A model generated the notes under the pieces. It searched no databases. It saw only the letters and a list, made by a program, of their open reading frames with translations, and was not told the DNA's origin. A program made the translations under genes and the position numbers. Shown here in pieces: positions 41,901 to 64,000 of a stretch of DNA of 64,000 bases. The stretch is from Amoebidium appalachense (lineage: Eukaryota; Ichthyosporea): contig CAVNZM010000005.1 in NCBI GenBank assembly GCA_963693365.1, positions 11,408,001 to 11,472,000 of the forward strand, written 5' to 3'. Within the stretch, counting starts at the first letter, position 1; each line of letters starts with the position of its first letter.

Positions 41901-41932
<32 letters not shown>

Positions 41933-41935
<3 letters not shown>

Positions 41936-42165
41936 GAACCCCAACTAATTGATTTCTCCTTGTAGTCTTTATGGTGTCTCGTAGAGAAAGTAAACCCTGA
42001 TATATAGTCACCACCCGACATCTATGTACGTGATCATGATATACCGCTGAGGGGATATTCCGAGCAAAACCCCCCCCCCCATACCTGAGACTGGTTCTCT
42101 TTGCCTCGAGTAAACAGCGTAAACCCCCATATGTATGTTTCACCGTTCAAACGGTATTCCCACTA
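41933..42165 (-). repeat. Dispersed repeat family 2, second copy
   Basis: Its reverse complement aligns over about 230 bases with 12541-12775, including the internal G run flanked by CAGTCTCAGGTAT and TTGCTCGG. It abuts the poly(A) at the 3' end of the retrotransposon. Confidence 0.8.
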
Positions 42166-43469
42166 TGCACGTGACACTCTCGATGACGCGAGGCTGAGAC
42201 GGTCCATCAGCTCAGCCTCCTGATGGTGCGTTCATTCGCCCCTTTTTCGCGTACCCATACGAAACACGTGCCCTTGTACATGCATATGTGTGCCTGCACA
42301 TGTGCGTACACAGACACGGTAAAATAATAGCCTTCTCGAACACAGTGACCACGTCAAGGCCACGGTTCAATGACCGCCCTCGCCTCCCCCCCTCCCCTCC
42401 CCTCCCCCAAACCACCCCCCTCTCCCCCCCGTCCCCCCCCCCCCCCCTCCCCTCTCCCCCCCTTTCCCCCCCCCCCCCCTCCCCCCCCCCTCCCTCCCTC
42501 CCCTCCCTCCCCCCTCCCCTCCCCCCCCCCCTCCCCCTCCCTGCCGCCCACGCGCACACCGTGGCGCACATTATGATACACACATACGCACACCTTACAT
42601 GCATAATAATAATACACACACGCCCCCTGCAGTACAGTACACCCTATACGTATACATTACACCCACCTACCCGCCCAATATTTAAACCACAGTGACTGCC
42701 GTGCACACGACGGCGATGGCCTCTGGCGATACCGACGTTCGGTGTACACGTGTCCGAGCCCATCACCGTGGATCACGGTAGTACCGTCACAATCATGCCA
42801 TGTGATTGTTGCGGCCGTACACGTGACACTGTCGTACTCGGGCCCCCCTCCCCCCCGCCTGCCCCCCGCCCCCCTCGCCCCCCCCCCCCCCTCCCCCCCC
42901 CCCCCCCCCCCCCCCTCCCTTCTCCCCCCCCCCTCCCAGTCCCCCCACCCCTTCCTATTACACACTGACGTACACACGCACATACACACACACAGCTAGT
43001 CACACGTGATGGACTGGCCCGACCCACCCAGTATTGAAACACCACCACCTGGTCACCGTCACGGTGGTACCGGTGGCCACAAACTGAAGAATCAGAGCCA
43101 TAACATGAACAGTGACCGACTGTCTTCACCAATCGAAGCAAAAAAACTCGAGTGCACCCATTAATACTTATGATAAGAGCATTATAATGTAATCATAAGT
43201 TCGTACTTTCGAATGCTTGTTTTTAGATAGTCTAAGAAAAGCACGAGTCTCGATTGCTCCTTTAGGCTTGTAACCGGTTAGGCGTACTTGTGAACTTGTG
43301 AGTGTGTGGCAAGGAGCTCGAGTCGAGAGGATCGGGGGAAGGGGGAGGAGGAGGGGGTTTGGGGGGGGGGGGGGGGGGGGGGGGTAAGAAGAGGAAGAGA
43401 AAGGGGTGAGGGATATTCTTTCTTTCTTTCGTTCTTTCTGTTTTTTTTTCTTTTCTTTTTTTTTTTTTT

Positions 43470-43520
<51 letters not shown>

Positions 43521-43600
43521 AGGCGTACCAAGCTGATCAGGAAACTATTGATGGCAGCAGCCACTGGTATGGTGCCTGTGTGGTTTGTGTGTGTGTGGGT

Positions 43601-43635
<35 letters not shown>

Positions 43636-44082
43636 TGGGGGGGTTCGGAGGGGGGGGGGGGGGGGGGGGGGGTAGTAGCAGCTGCAATATACAGTAGCTA
43701 TATAACGATAATAATTTTAGAGTGATCTTCCCGGTCACGTGCACAGTGGCGGGTAGGTGGTGGTGGTGGTGGTGGTGAGGGGATGGGGGGGACCCGTTGC
43801 CGCTCTGCTGACTGGGGAAGAGAGGTAGGGAGGGGGGACCCACCACCCACCCACGCAGGTACCCCCCTCTGCCCCCCCCCCCCCCCCCCCCCCCTTCTCC
43901 CCCCCTCCTCCCCTTTCCCTCCCCCTCCTAGGCCATCTCTCACCCCCCCTGTCGCGGTGTCTCCCAAGCCTTGATGACCTAGCTATACGGATCTGTGAGA
44001 CTTAAACTTGCTGCTCACTCACTCTACAGTACTCTCTTCCTGCGCCCACTTCAAATACCCCCCCCCCCCCCCCCTCCCCCCC

Positions 44083-44124
<42 letters not shown>

Positions 44125-44483
44125 CCCCCCCCGGCTGGGCCTCCCCCCCCCCCCCCTTCCCCCCCCCTTCCCCCCCCTCCCCCCCCTCCCCCCTCCCCTC
44201 CCCCCCCCCCCCCCCCCCCCCGGCGGCAGGGCCTCTTACTGCCCTGACTTTATACTTCCCGCACAACCTTCAATCAACCACTTTTTAGGAGGTGTAATAG
44301 CAGGGCTTAGTGCCATTTACAACATACACACACTAATTGTTCTTTAAAAAAAGTGTTTTGCCAAAGGCATGAAAAGGATACACCGCAGTCCTACATCATC
44401 GGAATCTGTGATCCCTGAACCACGTTGGCATCAGCAATAGCACGGTGGTACATTAATAATGCACACACAAACACACACACCGT

Positions 44484-44484
<1 letters not shown>

Positions 44485-44573
<89 letters not shown>

Positions 44574-44611
44574 GACTTAAGCACACGCGCACACGGGCGC
44601 GCGCGCGCGCG

Positions 44612-44682
<71 letters not shown>
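44485..44682 (+). repeat. Two (CA)n runs around a (GC)n block
   Basis: CA at 44485-44569 and 44622-44682, separated by alternating GCGC/CACG sequence. A purine-pyrimidine alternation of this length favours Z-DNA. Confidence 0.85.
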
Positions 44683-44685
<3 letters not shown>

Positions 44686-44943
44686 ACACACAAATGTGTA
44701 CACAGACAACATACACGCACAAAAAATTGGTGCACGTTGCATGGCTCAACAACGTGCCACGGTGGCACAAACACGTTAATTGCACACACACACACACGTC
44801 GTGGAAGACACGTACAGGTGTGTACCAGGGCTAAGACATACAGGCAACATGAAATTTCAAGGCTGTCTTGTTTTTGAAACGGACAGAGGGGGTACTAATA
44901 ACGATGTGATTTTTGTTTTTTTTTCCTATCTTTTTTTTTTTTT

Positions 44944-44974
<31 letters not shown>

Positions 44975-45175
44975 GGGGGGGAAGGGGGGGGGAGGGGGTG
45001 GAGTGGGGAGGGGGTGTGTGGGCCCGGCGAAGCCGGCTGGGGGGTGGCTTCGAGGCCACAGATTTTATCCCCGCCGGGCCGGGGGGGGGGGGGGGGGGGG
45101 GAGGGGGGGGGACAGGCCGGACCCACCACCCCTCCGCTGGCTGGGGGAGGGGATTGGGCACCAAAAATAGTCTGT

Positions 45176-45280
45176 ATACCGAACATCATCTTGAAATTAC
45201 ATGATGGTGTGGGCAAGCTCTCCATATTCACCAATCTAAATTACCAAGGGTCCGACCGAGTGGTCTTTCTACTAGTCTAG
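45176..45280 (+). other. Possible exon with a beta/gamma-crystallin-like stretch
   Basis: Open to the TAG at 45278-45280. Reads ...KLHDGVGKLSIFTNLNYQGS then DRVVF. The IFTNLNYQGS segment resembles the start of a beta/gamma-crystallin Greek key. A weak AG acceptor precedes it; no donor or partner exon was found. Confidence 0.25.
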
Positions 45281-45728
45281 CTACGCATATCCCCCCCCCC
45301 CCCCCCCCCCCCGGCCCCGCCCCTCCCTCAGAACTCCCCTCCTCCCCTCCCCCCCCCCCCCCCCCCCCCCCTCCCCCCCGCCACCACCACGCCCAAACCA
45401 CCGGCCCTTTGGACCTCATACCAAGATCAAAATTACCTTTTGCTCGCTGAGTCAGAAGGCAAGCACACGGCGAGCACGCACACACACACACACAAAACAC
45501 GTACCACACACTATAATTAGGTAGCCAGGGGAATTATTACAGAACCGTAACTCTGCGTACACACACGCACACAAGCACACACACCATAGCGCACACGGGC
45601 ACGCTGACGGACGCAGGTAAATATGCTGAAGTCTGGAAGCGTGGTGGCACATAACAATATGCCCGCACACACGTTGCACACTTTCACGATCCCTTTTTTT
45701 CTCACACATACTCCTCGTACGTCCCCCT

Positions 45729-45769
<41 letters not shown>

Positions 45770-45958
45770 CCGCTGGGGCCCCCAGGCCCTATTAGATCTC
45801 TGGTGCAAACAATGTGTCATAGTGCATGTGTGCATCTGATCCAACAACAGAAACACACACACAAACATCAATACACACACACGTCAGGAGGGCACTGCAT
45901 GTCTGTGTCACCGTATATTTATGAAGACTCCCAATCACCGGCACACACTCAAACACAC

Positions 45959-46000
<42 letters not shown>

Positions 46001-46006
<6 letters not shown>

Positions 46007-46052
46007 TCACATACACGTGCGCGCGCGCGCACGAACGCAACGCACGCACACA

Positions 46053-46096
<44 letters not shown>

Positions 46097-46144
46097 TAAA
46101 TTTACACATACACACGCACGCACGCACACACACACACATAAATT

Positions 46145-46190
<46 letters not shown>

Positions 46191-46236
46191 TCACATACAC
46201 GTGCGCGCGCGCGCACGAACGCAACGCACGCACACA

Positions 46237-46292
<56 letters not shown>

Positions 46293-46340
46293 TAAATTTA
46301 CACATACACACGCACGCACGCACACACACACACATAAATT

Positions 46341-46380
<40 letters not shown>
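46001..46380 (+). repeat. 184-bp tandem duplication within CA/CG repeats
   Basis: CACGTGTCACATACACGTGC starts at 46001 and recurs at 46185. Each unit carries a GCGC block, a (GCAC)n block and two copies of ATAAATTTACACATACACAC. Confidence 0.8.
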
Positions 46381-46381
<1 letters not shown>

Positions 46382-46632
46382 TGTGACACACACACACACG
46401 TTCTTATTCCTCCATAACCACACAGCAGGATGTCCACACACACACAATTAATATAGCCTTTAGCTATCCGCGAGGTACGTAGCACGGTCCTGGCGGCATG
46501 TGGCATTATACACACACATTGCCAAACACGCACATAATGTAAAGGGGAGGGAGCGGCACATATCATATGTGTGCAGGGCGGAGCCACGGCCGGGCCGCGG
46601 GGAGCTGGAAGGGCCCGGGAGGGAAGGGGCCT

Positions 46633-46670
<38 letters not shown>

Positions 46671-47396
46671 GGGGGAGGGGGGGAGGAATGGTATTTCGAT
46701 CTACCTCTGTGGTTGTACGGGGGAGGGGCCAAGGGGTGAGGGTGGGGGTGGGGGGGTGGGTGGGGGGGCAGGAGGGCCCGGGAGCCTCGAAGATCACGAG
46801 AGGGGATTTCAGTCGTTTCTATTGTTGCGTCTTCTAGTCGAATGGTAAACTCATAAGATCCGAAGAGAACGAGATATTTTTCCATTTAATGTCATTTGAT
46901 AAAATTAATATCCAGGTACATACATTTTCATTTTGTGGAATCAACAGTTATTCCGTCGCCAAGAATTGGACAGCGTACACACCATCATGTCTCCGACATG
47001 ATTACAGATTATAATCTGTTTACATATACCTTTCAGCCAATTAAATGACCTCGTTAATCCAGCTTACTGGGCATCAAATACATAACGTTACACCCTCAGG
47101 CATCAACATGCAAAAATCCAAACAAATCGGGTGTGTTTCTCGCGTCCTACTATATAACACGATGTATATATTCATTTGTATTGTGTTCTCCTCCATCTTT
47201 CTTCGCCATGCCACACACTGCAGTAACCTATGCTAGGCAGGGTAGTATACCATTGACACACACCATATTGCACATGACCACGTTATGTAGTAATGGGTGC
47301 AGTGACAGGCGAGCACTTGTTAGTCCGAAAATGGAAAGAGGGGAAAAGTGTGAAAACGCACACTGCTCTAAAGGCAGAAATGTGCATGTGCATGTG

Positions 47397-47438
<42 letters not shown>

Positions 47439-47503
47439 TCTTTAAGATTTTTTTGTTGTTGTTGCAAGCAAAGAAAGAATAGAAAACTAAAAAAAATCCA
47501 ACC

Positions 47504-48304
47504 CTATTTCATTGCAGCTTTTCGCAGCAATTCAAACGCCTCCGCTCTGCTTTGCAAAAACGACTCACTCGTCTGATCACCCCTTAGACCGAACGCACGT
47601 ATAAATTCCCGATCGGCCAAAATCGCCTCTCTCATGAGATCGACCGCCGTCAATCCCTCGGAATTTCGCGGTTTTACGTCGGCACCCTTTTCGATTAGCA
47701 AACGAATAATATCCGAATTATCCTCCGGCCCGCCGGCGACACAATGCAGTGGTGTATTTCCATCGGGATCGCACGCATTAATGTTTGCGCCGAGTTCCAA
47801 CAGGGCTTGAACCGCTTTTATGTTTCCGTTTGCAGCCGCAAAATGCAGCGCAAGCGCCGGCCCGTTTACATCACCCCCAGCCTCCACGGCTTTCAAAATG
47901 TCCTCTTTCCCACCCTGTATCGCCGCCTCCTGAAGCATTCTATCACCCTCACCCGCTAGATCGCCGTGGCCTGTGATTGGCTCATCGTAATTGGGATCAG
48001 GCTCCTCAACCCTCCAGCTCGGATGTGATTTGTCATTTATCACACACATCATGTACCGTGACCTCCCGACGCGCCTAAACCCACCGTTTCTATACAATTT
48101 CGCGACTTTTTCTTCGAGTTTTCGTGTTTCCTCCGGTGTTGCCGCTGCTTGAATCAAAGGTACGGGTAGAACAACTGCGATATTTGCGCGTTTTCCGATA
48201 TATTCCAACAATTCGATTACCATCCGCGGGCCCACCCCATGCTGGCGGTAGTCTCTTCGCACACTGATGACGTCAATATGCAGCATGCTGCCTGTGTCTA
48301 CCTC
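47504..48304 (-). CDS. 3'-terminal exon of a GNAT-acetyltransferase/ankyrin-repeat protein (5' part not found)
   Basis: A 267-codon exon ending in TAG at 47504-47506. It opens after a CAG acceptor at 48305-48307. The first ~100 residues are the second half of a GNAT fold: LHIDVISVRRDYRQHGVG carries the acetyl-CoA-binding RxxGxG motif, and a YRNGGFRRVGRSRYM motif near 80-95 is the usual C-terminal strand-helix-strand. A linker with DPNYDEP follows. Then come about three ankyrin repeats (about 150-235; ALHFAAANGN, TPLHCVAGG, LTAVDL) and a short helical tail. The N-terminal half of the acetyltransferase must be on upstream exons. The next upstream DNA is the 11.5-kb minisatellite, so the gene either spans it with a giant intron or is truncated. 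An ATG lies two codons before the exon, inside the acceptor, but starting there would give only half of a GNAT domain. Confidence 0.8.
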   Translation of the reverse strand, partial: EVDTGSMLHIDVISVRRDYRQHGVGPRMVIELLEYIGKRANIAVVLPVPLIQAAATPEETRKLEEKVAKLYRNGGFRRVGRSRYMMCVINDKSHPSWRVEEPDPNYDEPITGHGDLAGEGDRMLQEAAIQGGKEDILKAVEAGGDVNGPALALHFAAANGNIKAVQALLELGANINACDPDGNTPLHCVAGGPEDNSDIIRLLIEKGADVKPRNSEGLTAVDLMREAILADREFIRAFGLRGDQTSESFLQSRAEAFELLRKAAMK

Positions 48305-48603
48305 CTGCATGTGTTTGTTTGTGAGAAGGCGTGATGCTGTGTACGTGTGTGTGTGCAGCGGTCTGTGTGTGTATGGTTTTCCCTATTAATCTGGACTTTT
48401 ACTTTTCTGCTTCAATTCTTTGGCTTCGTCAATTTTTTTTTATGTATATTTTTATTTATTTATTCATTTATTGCATGGAGACGGGAGCGCGCGGGGAGGC
48501 CCAAGGGGGGGGGGGGGGGGGGGGAGGGGGGGGAGGGGGATGGTGGTGATAGCAGTGATGGAGGTCAAGGAGGAGGAGGAGGAGGAGGTTGTGGTGGTGG
48601 TGC

Positions 48604-60129
<11,526 letters not shown>

Positions 60130-60227
60130 TGTGAAGGGGCGGGAGGAAGAAAAGATATTGTCTTAAATCATTCTGAGTGAACCTCGTGTAGGAGAAGGAC
60201 ATTGGCATGCTTTCTCAGCCAGAGGCA

Positions 60228-60305
60228 CACACATCCACCACGGATAACACACTGCAGATATGCAAAAGGCACATACAAAGAGCATGCTGCAAACACACAG
60301 CCACC
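60228..60305 (+). repeat. Dispersed repeat family 1, copy beside the minisatellite
   Basis: ACGGATAACACACTGCAGAT, then CACATACAAAGAGCATG and GCAAACACACAG. It follows the family order but its core is mutated. Confidence 0.55.
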
Positions 60306-60435
60306 CGGGGAGGGTGCAAAGTATCGTACTGAGACACATAATGAAGGACTAGGTGTAGGCTCAATTGCAGCCGAATATGTCCACAAAAACGACTGTGCAA
60401 AACCCGATGTGTGTGTGTGTGTGTGTGTGTGTGTG

Positions 60436-60475
<40 letters not shown>

Positions 60476-60496
60476 GGGAGGGAAGGGAAAAAGGTA

Positions 60497-60579
60497 TGCA
60501 TAATAGAGTACGAGGGAGACATCCGTGACGGATAACACAACGCATATTGTAACCGCACAACGAGTATGCATCATCAGCA

Positions 60580-60585
<6 letters not shown>
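60497..60585 (+). repeat. Dispersed repeat family 1, second copy beside the minisatellite
   Basis: ACGGATAACACAACGCATAT, then GAGTATGCATCATCAGCAG. Core and left part are recognisable; the right part is replaced by (TG)n. Confidence 0.6.
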
Positions 60586-60610
<25 letters not shown>

Positions 60611-60998
60611 CCCGGGCATGTGTGTGTGCTTGTGCACGGGGGTGCCTCCGGGGGGGGGGGAGGGGCAGGGTAAGGGCTGTCAGGGAGGGTGGTCTAGAAG
60701 CAAGAGGTGGAGGGAATGGGAGAGAAGAGCAAGAGCGAGGGGACTGCAGGGAATGGAGGGGGGGGGCGGGGGGAGTAGAGATTGGGGGTTAATTTAGAAT
60801 GTCGGTGTACTGGGACGGGAAAAGGGCGTGCCTTTGTGTTTTTTGAGGTGGGGGGTGGAGGGAAGCAAGGAAGAGGATGGTGATGGTGGTGGTGGTTTGT
60901 TGTTGGGGGGGGGGGGGGGGGGGGGGGGGGGTTGAAGACCTGAAGGGGAGACAGACAAAAAGAGAGAAGTGGCCGTGTGGCGGTACGGATGGGTGAAT

Positions 60999-61061
<63 letters not shown>

Positions 61062-61417
61062 CGCACGGGGGGGGGGGGGAGGGGGGGGGAGGAGGGGGGG
61101 GGGGGGGAGAGAAAGAAGAGGCAAAAGCGGTAGAATGGATAACACAGAGCTAGTAAGCTTATACAAAACTGAAAGACTTTGGGCGTAAAAATGGTGCACA
61201 CATACTCCATGCCACCGAGAACCAATGAGCAAGGAGGGGAGAGAGAGAGAGGGAGGGAGGGAGAGAGGGGGAGAGAGAGAGAGAGATAGAGAGATAGAGA
61301 GAAACACACATACACACACACACACACAAACAGGGAGAGAGAGAGAGGTAGAGAGAAGAGAGATCGAGACATCGAGACATCGAGAGGAGAGAGAGATAGT
61401 GTGTGTGTGTATGGCGC

Positions 61418-61491
<74 letters not shown>

Positions 61492-61805
61492 AGGGGGGGG
61501 GGGGAAGGAGGGGGGGAGGTGGGGTTGAGATGTGGTGCCACGTATGGCCACTAGGAGCAACAACGACACAGGGAACGGTGGTAGATTGAAGATGTCCAAG
61601 GGGTGAGTGGAGAGTAAGGTGGCACGTACGCCCCCAGGGGGGGGGGGGGGGGGGGAGGGGGGGGGGGGGGGGACAGGTACCTGCAATATGCTCAACAGTA
61701 CCACAAACGAAAACGTCAAGCAGGCATGCCGAAGAAAAAGACAATGTGGAACAAACAAAAATGCGAACAGCATGCAGGATGAGACATGAGCAGGGAGGCA
61801 AAAGG

Positions 61806-61844
<39 letters not shown>

Positions 61845-61849
61845 GGGGG

Positions 61850-61881
<32 letters not shown>

Positions 61882-61930
61882 AGGGGGAGGGAGGGAGAGG
61901 GCACGAACCGTGCCAAATGTGCCGTGCCAC

Positions 61931-62168
61931 CTCTTCTGCAGACACCCAGTCTCATCAAAGACTGTCTCTGCAATATCCGCAAGGCCCTGGGAGGGTTTGC
62001 TCAGGGACTCTCGAAACCCATCACGAATCATCTCACGATCAATCAACTGAGCCATGGTAGTTCCAACCGTGACGTCACCCATGTTCACTGTCCCCTTCAC
62101 GTGTGTGAGCCATGGGTGGTGCCAATCTTTTAGTTCTCGCCATTCGGTTTTGCTGGGCTCGACGGCGG
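61931..62168 (-). CDS. Internal exon of an unidentified protein
   Basis: Preceded on the minus strand by (CA)n and a CAG acceptor. It is open in one frame for about 78 codons and reads TEWRELKDWHHPWLTHVKG, MGDVTVGTTMAQLIDREMI, FRESLSKPSQGLADIAETVF, clearly protein-like with amphipathic helices. The 3' end is uncertain: the best donor is GTGGCA after AAGAG, but a GTGTCT nine bases earlier in the gene is possible. The frame needs a phase-1 donor upstream. It could belong to the GNAT/ankyrin gene (with the minisatellite in an intron) or to a different gene. I do not recognise the domain. Confidence 0.5.
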
Positions 62169-62592
62169 CTGTGTGTGTGTGTGTGTGTGTGTGTGGATGG
62201 GGGAGAGCAAGGGTGAAGATAGGTGGATATCTGTTAGGCTGTGTGCAGGTTGTGTGCTACTGCTTGTGTCGACGTGTATACGTGCGTATTTGAAGCAGCC
62301 AGTTTGGTGTGCATACGGGTGTACATGTATCTGTACATTTATGCGAGAGTGAAAGCATATGGTCAAGCATTTCATTGGGGGGGACACCTATGTTGTGGCA
62401 CAGCCATAAGCTGGGGTAGGCGCACAGCGGGCAACACGAAGGTGGTGGTCCTATATGTTCATATCTATCTCTCTATCTCGCCTCTCCCCCCCTCACCCCT
62501 TCCACACACACAGGGCCATGTGGTTGCACATCAGGATACGTGGTAGACATAAAATCAAAGCCACATGAAAGATACATAATATAAACACCTTC

Positions 62593-62658
<66 letters not shown>

Positions 62659-62836
62659 GCGTCCCTGTACACAAAAACAATTGCTTGTTACAGACATGCC
62701 CATATGTATCATGGAAGTAAACGGTAAAAAAGGGTTGGAGAGAATAGTGGTAGAAAAGGTGGCTCGAAGATGGTGCAGGGTGTAGGAATGAGGCCGTGGA
62801 GACGATGAAGCGTTTGTTTGATGGTAGGTATAAGCA

Positions 62837-62871
<35 letters not shown>

Positions 62872-62961
62872 ACACGCGTGCGCACATGCACACCTCCCTC
62901 TCTCTCTCCCCCCCCCCCCTCTCTGTCTCTCTCTCTCTTTGTGTGTTTGTGTATGTGTGTA

Positions 62962-63000
<39 letters not shown>

Positions 63001-63401
63001 CAGAACGCTGAGCAGGACGAGAGATGCAGGTCGGCTACAGTGCTTCTTTACGGGATGTGAGAATGGGAAAACGGAAAGAAAAGTCGTGTTAATTGTTTGG
63101 CGTCAGGCGTGTGTAAGTAAGTTTGTGTGTGTATGTGTGTTTGTGTGTGTTGCGCAGCTGTATGTCTGTGTCTGTGTGTGTGTGTGTGTGTTTGTGTGTG
63201 TATGTGTGTGTGTGTCTGTAAGTGTATGTGTCTGCGTGTGCACGTGTGTGTGTCTGTGTTTAGGCTTTCAAAATTACAGACTCACCCCCCAATTCTGCCA
63301 CAGCACAGCATAACCAAGCCCAGGTCCCTCTCTTCCACGCCCACCCCCCTCAACACACACATCACACACATGCATGTGCGCAGCACTACACGTGCACCTA
63401 C

Positions 63402-63679
63402 CTTGTGTTGTCGACGTACACCAAGTTCGCACACACAGAGACCTCGGGGCGGCCTGTCTGCACAGTGGCCTGGTGACCACCACCAACTGCCGAAGCAACA
63501 TTTTTTTCTCCCTGTTTACGTGCCCAACCTGGCAAGTAGTCTCCGTTGTATGTTGGCTTTTCAGAGCTGGTATTACGTCGTTTTACACCACGCTTGTGTT
63601 CTGAAAGCGCTTGGTTTTCTGAAGCGCTATCAGCAAAAGCAAAATTGTCTTTCTCCCTCTCTTCCCCAAAAAAGTTCAA
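63402..63679 (-). CDS. Candidate first exon of a minus-strand gene
   Basis: ATG at 63679, 92 codons plus two bases, ending in a strong AG|GTAGGT donor. The N-terminal part is charged and low in hydrophobics (MNFFGEEREKDNFAF...), the C-terminal part ends ...VSVCANLVYVDNT. No signal peptide or known motif. The phase-2 donor does not fit the exon at 61931-62168 directly. A 23-base segment at about 62390-62413 with AG and GT ends could bridge the phases, but that is speculative. A cluster of TGAGTC/TGACTC sites directly upstream supports a transcription start here. Confidence 0.4.
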
Positions 63680-63684
63680 CCAAG

Positions 63685-63767
63685 TGAGTCGTGACTCCCC
63701 CTGCCAGCCAAGTGAGTCCGACTCGTGACTCCCCGGTAGTACCCCGTACCTGAGCTTGCCTGAGTCA
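63685..63767 (-). promoter_or_regulatory. Cluster of bZIP (AP-1/GCN4-like) sites
   Basis: TGAGTC at 63685 and 63713, TGACTC at 63692 and 63726, and the full palindrome TGAGTCA at 63761-63767. All lie within 90 bases upstream of the ATG at 63679. Another CGACTCA is at 63897-63903 and a CCAAT at 63821. Confidence 0.45.
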
Positions 63768-63901
63768 GGAAAATTATATTCATGGGTAGCAAAGTGGGCA
63801 CTGGCATTGCGTGGCTGTAACCAATCAGGTGCAGGGATCTGGTTGCTTTTGCATTGTTGTATCAGTGTGTGGGTCGTTTTCTTTTCGTTTCAGTCACGAC
63901 T

Positions 63902-63945
63902 CACGGCCATCTAGAAACCACGGCCGGTGTTTCTAGATGGCCGTG
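63902..63945. repeat. Perfect 17-bp inverted repeat
   Basis: CACGGCCATCTAGAAAC at 63902-63918 and its exact reverse complement at 63929-63945, with a 10-base GC-rich loop. Confidence 0.85.
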
Positions 63946-64000
63946 GTTTCAGTTCAGAGCAGGTGCCATCGGGTGTTGCTACTCACGTTGCTGATTGACT

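Larger units (their letters stand above)
37426..41931 (+). mobile_element. Non-LTR (LINE-type) retrotransposon, apparently full coding length
   Basis: Two ORFs overlapping by eight bases, ORF2 with an APE-type endonuclease and reverse transcriptase, then a short 3' region with (CA)n at 41811-41868 and a 27-base poly(A) at about 41905-41931. The exact 5' end is not visible: I found no convincing target-site duplication. The poly(A) may instead belong to the abutting family 2 repeat, which carries a T-rich run at the same end elsewhere. Codon composition differs sharply from the repeats around it. Both ORFs are uninterrupted, so the copy is young and may be active. Confidence 0.9.
42166..47503. 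other. Low-complexity region with small coding-like islands
   Basis: Poly(C), poly(G) and CA blocks occupy most of it. Islands that could be exons: 42668-42850 (-), open 60 codons ending near ...SLWFKYWAG; 43011-43140 (-) with a similar ...VVVFQYW ending; 43520-43580 (+), reading AYQADQETIDGSSHWYGACV after a CAG; 45176-45280 (+). None joins in phase with another and none is recognised. Confidence 0.3.
60130..61930. other. Spacer with G-runs, TG and GA repeats
   Basis: Contains two family 1 repeat copies, poly(G) at about 60437-60474, (TG)n at 61003-61055, GA-rich sequence 61226-61480 and poly(G) near 61639-61672 and 61809-61848. No supported exon. Confidence 0.5.

Noticed and set aside
61901-62133. 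Plus-strand reading of the 62-kb exon (TPSLIKDCLCNIRKALGG...)
   Set aside because: A plus acceptor exists at 61940, but the minus frame is longer, starts at a better acceptor after CA repeats and looks more protein-like. Kept as minus with moderate confidence.

Overview
The window is nuclear DNA of an intron-rich eukaryote. Genes have many short exons, GT-AG introns (one GC-AG) and AATAAA poly(A) signals. The introns and spacers are packed with (CA)n/(TG)n, (CT)n/(GA)n and long poly(C)/poly(G) runs. The sequence does not fix the species. The conserved proteins (CPSF73, MFSD14-type transporter, alginate-lyase-fold enzyme) and intron density would fit a free-living or animal-associated protist such as a unicellular holozoan; this is inference only.

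Layout. A small two-TM membrane protein is at 1471-1989 (+). A complete 19-exon gene for the pre-mRNA 3'-end endonuclease CPSF73 (CPSF3) runs 2816-16965 (+); I could place every exon with consistent splice phases (724 aa). A three-exon MFS transporter of the MFSD14/HIAT1 type lies at 19053-22054 (-). A 16-exon gene at 25374-36523 (-) encodes a 790-aa type II membrane protein that joins a glycosyltransferase-like region with a DxD-type motif to a complete alginate-lyase-family domain. An apparently intact two-ORF non-LTR retrotransposon lies at 37426-41797 (+). After about 5 kb of low-complexity DNA comes a large exon of a GNAT-acetyltransferase/ankyrin protein (47504-48304, -). Next to it is an 11.5-kb minisatellite built from (GT)n, TTTGTGAATGA and (GA)n blocks (48604-60129). 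Two further minus-strand exons of unknown identity lie at 61931-62168 and 63402-63679.

The most novel signals are: (1) at least two families of short dispersed repeats, several copies with an internal G-tract, placed mostly in introns; (2) the glycosyltransferase-like/alginate-lyase fusion; (3) local duplications that copied a splice site with the adjoining exon edge; (4) introns that start with GT repeats and end with CA repeats; (5) the giant composite minisatellite beside a gene whose acetyltransferase domain is cut.

The genes do not form a functional cluster. CPSF73 is a nuclear housekeeping factor, the MFS protein is probably endolysosomal, and the fusion enzyme is probably in the secretory pathway.
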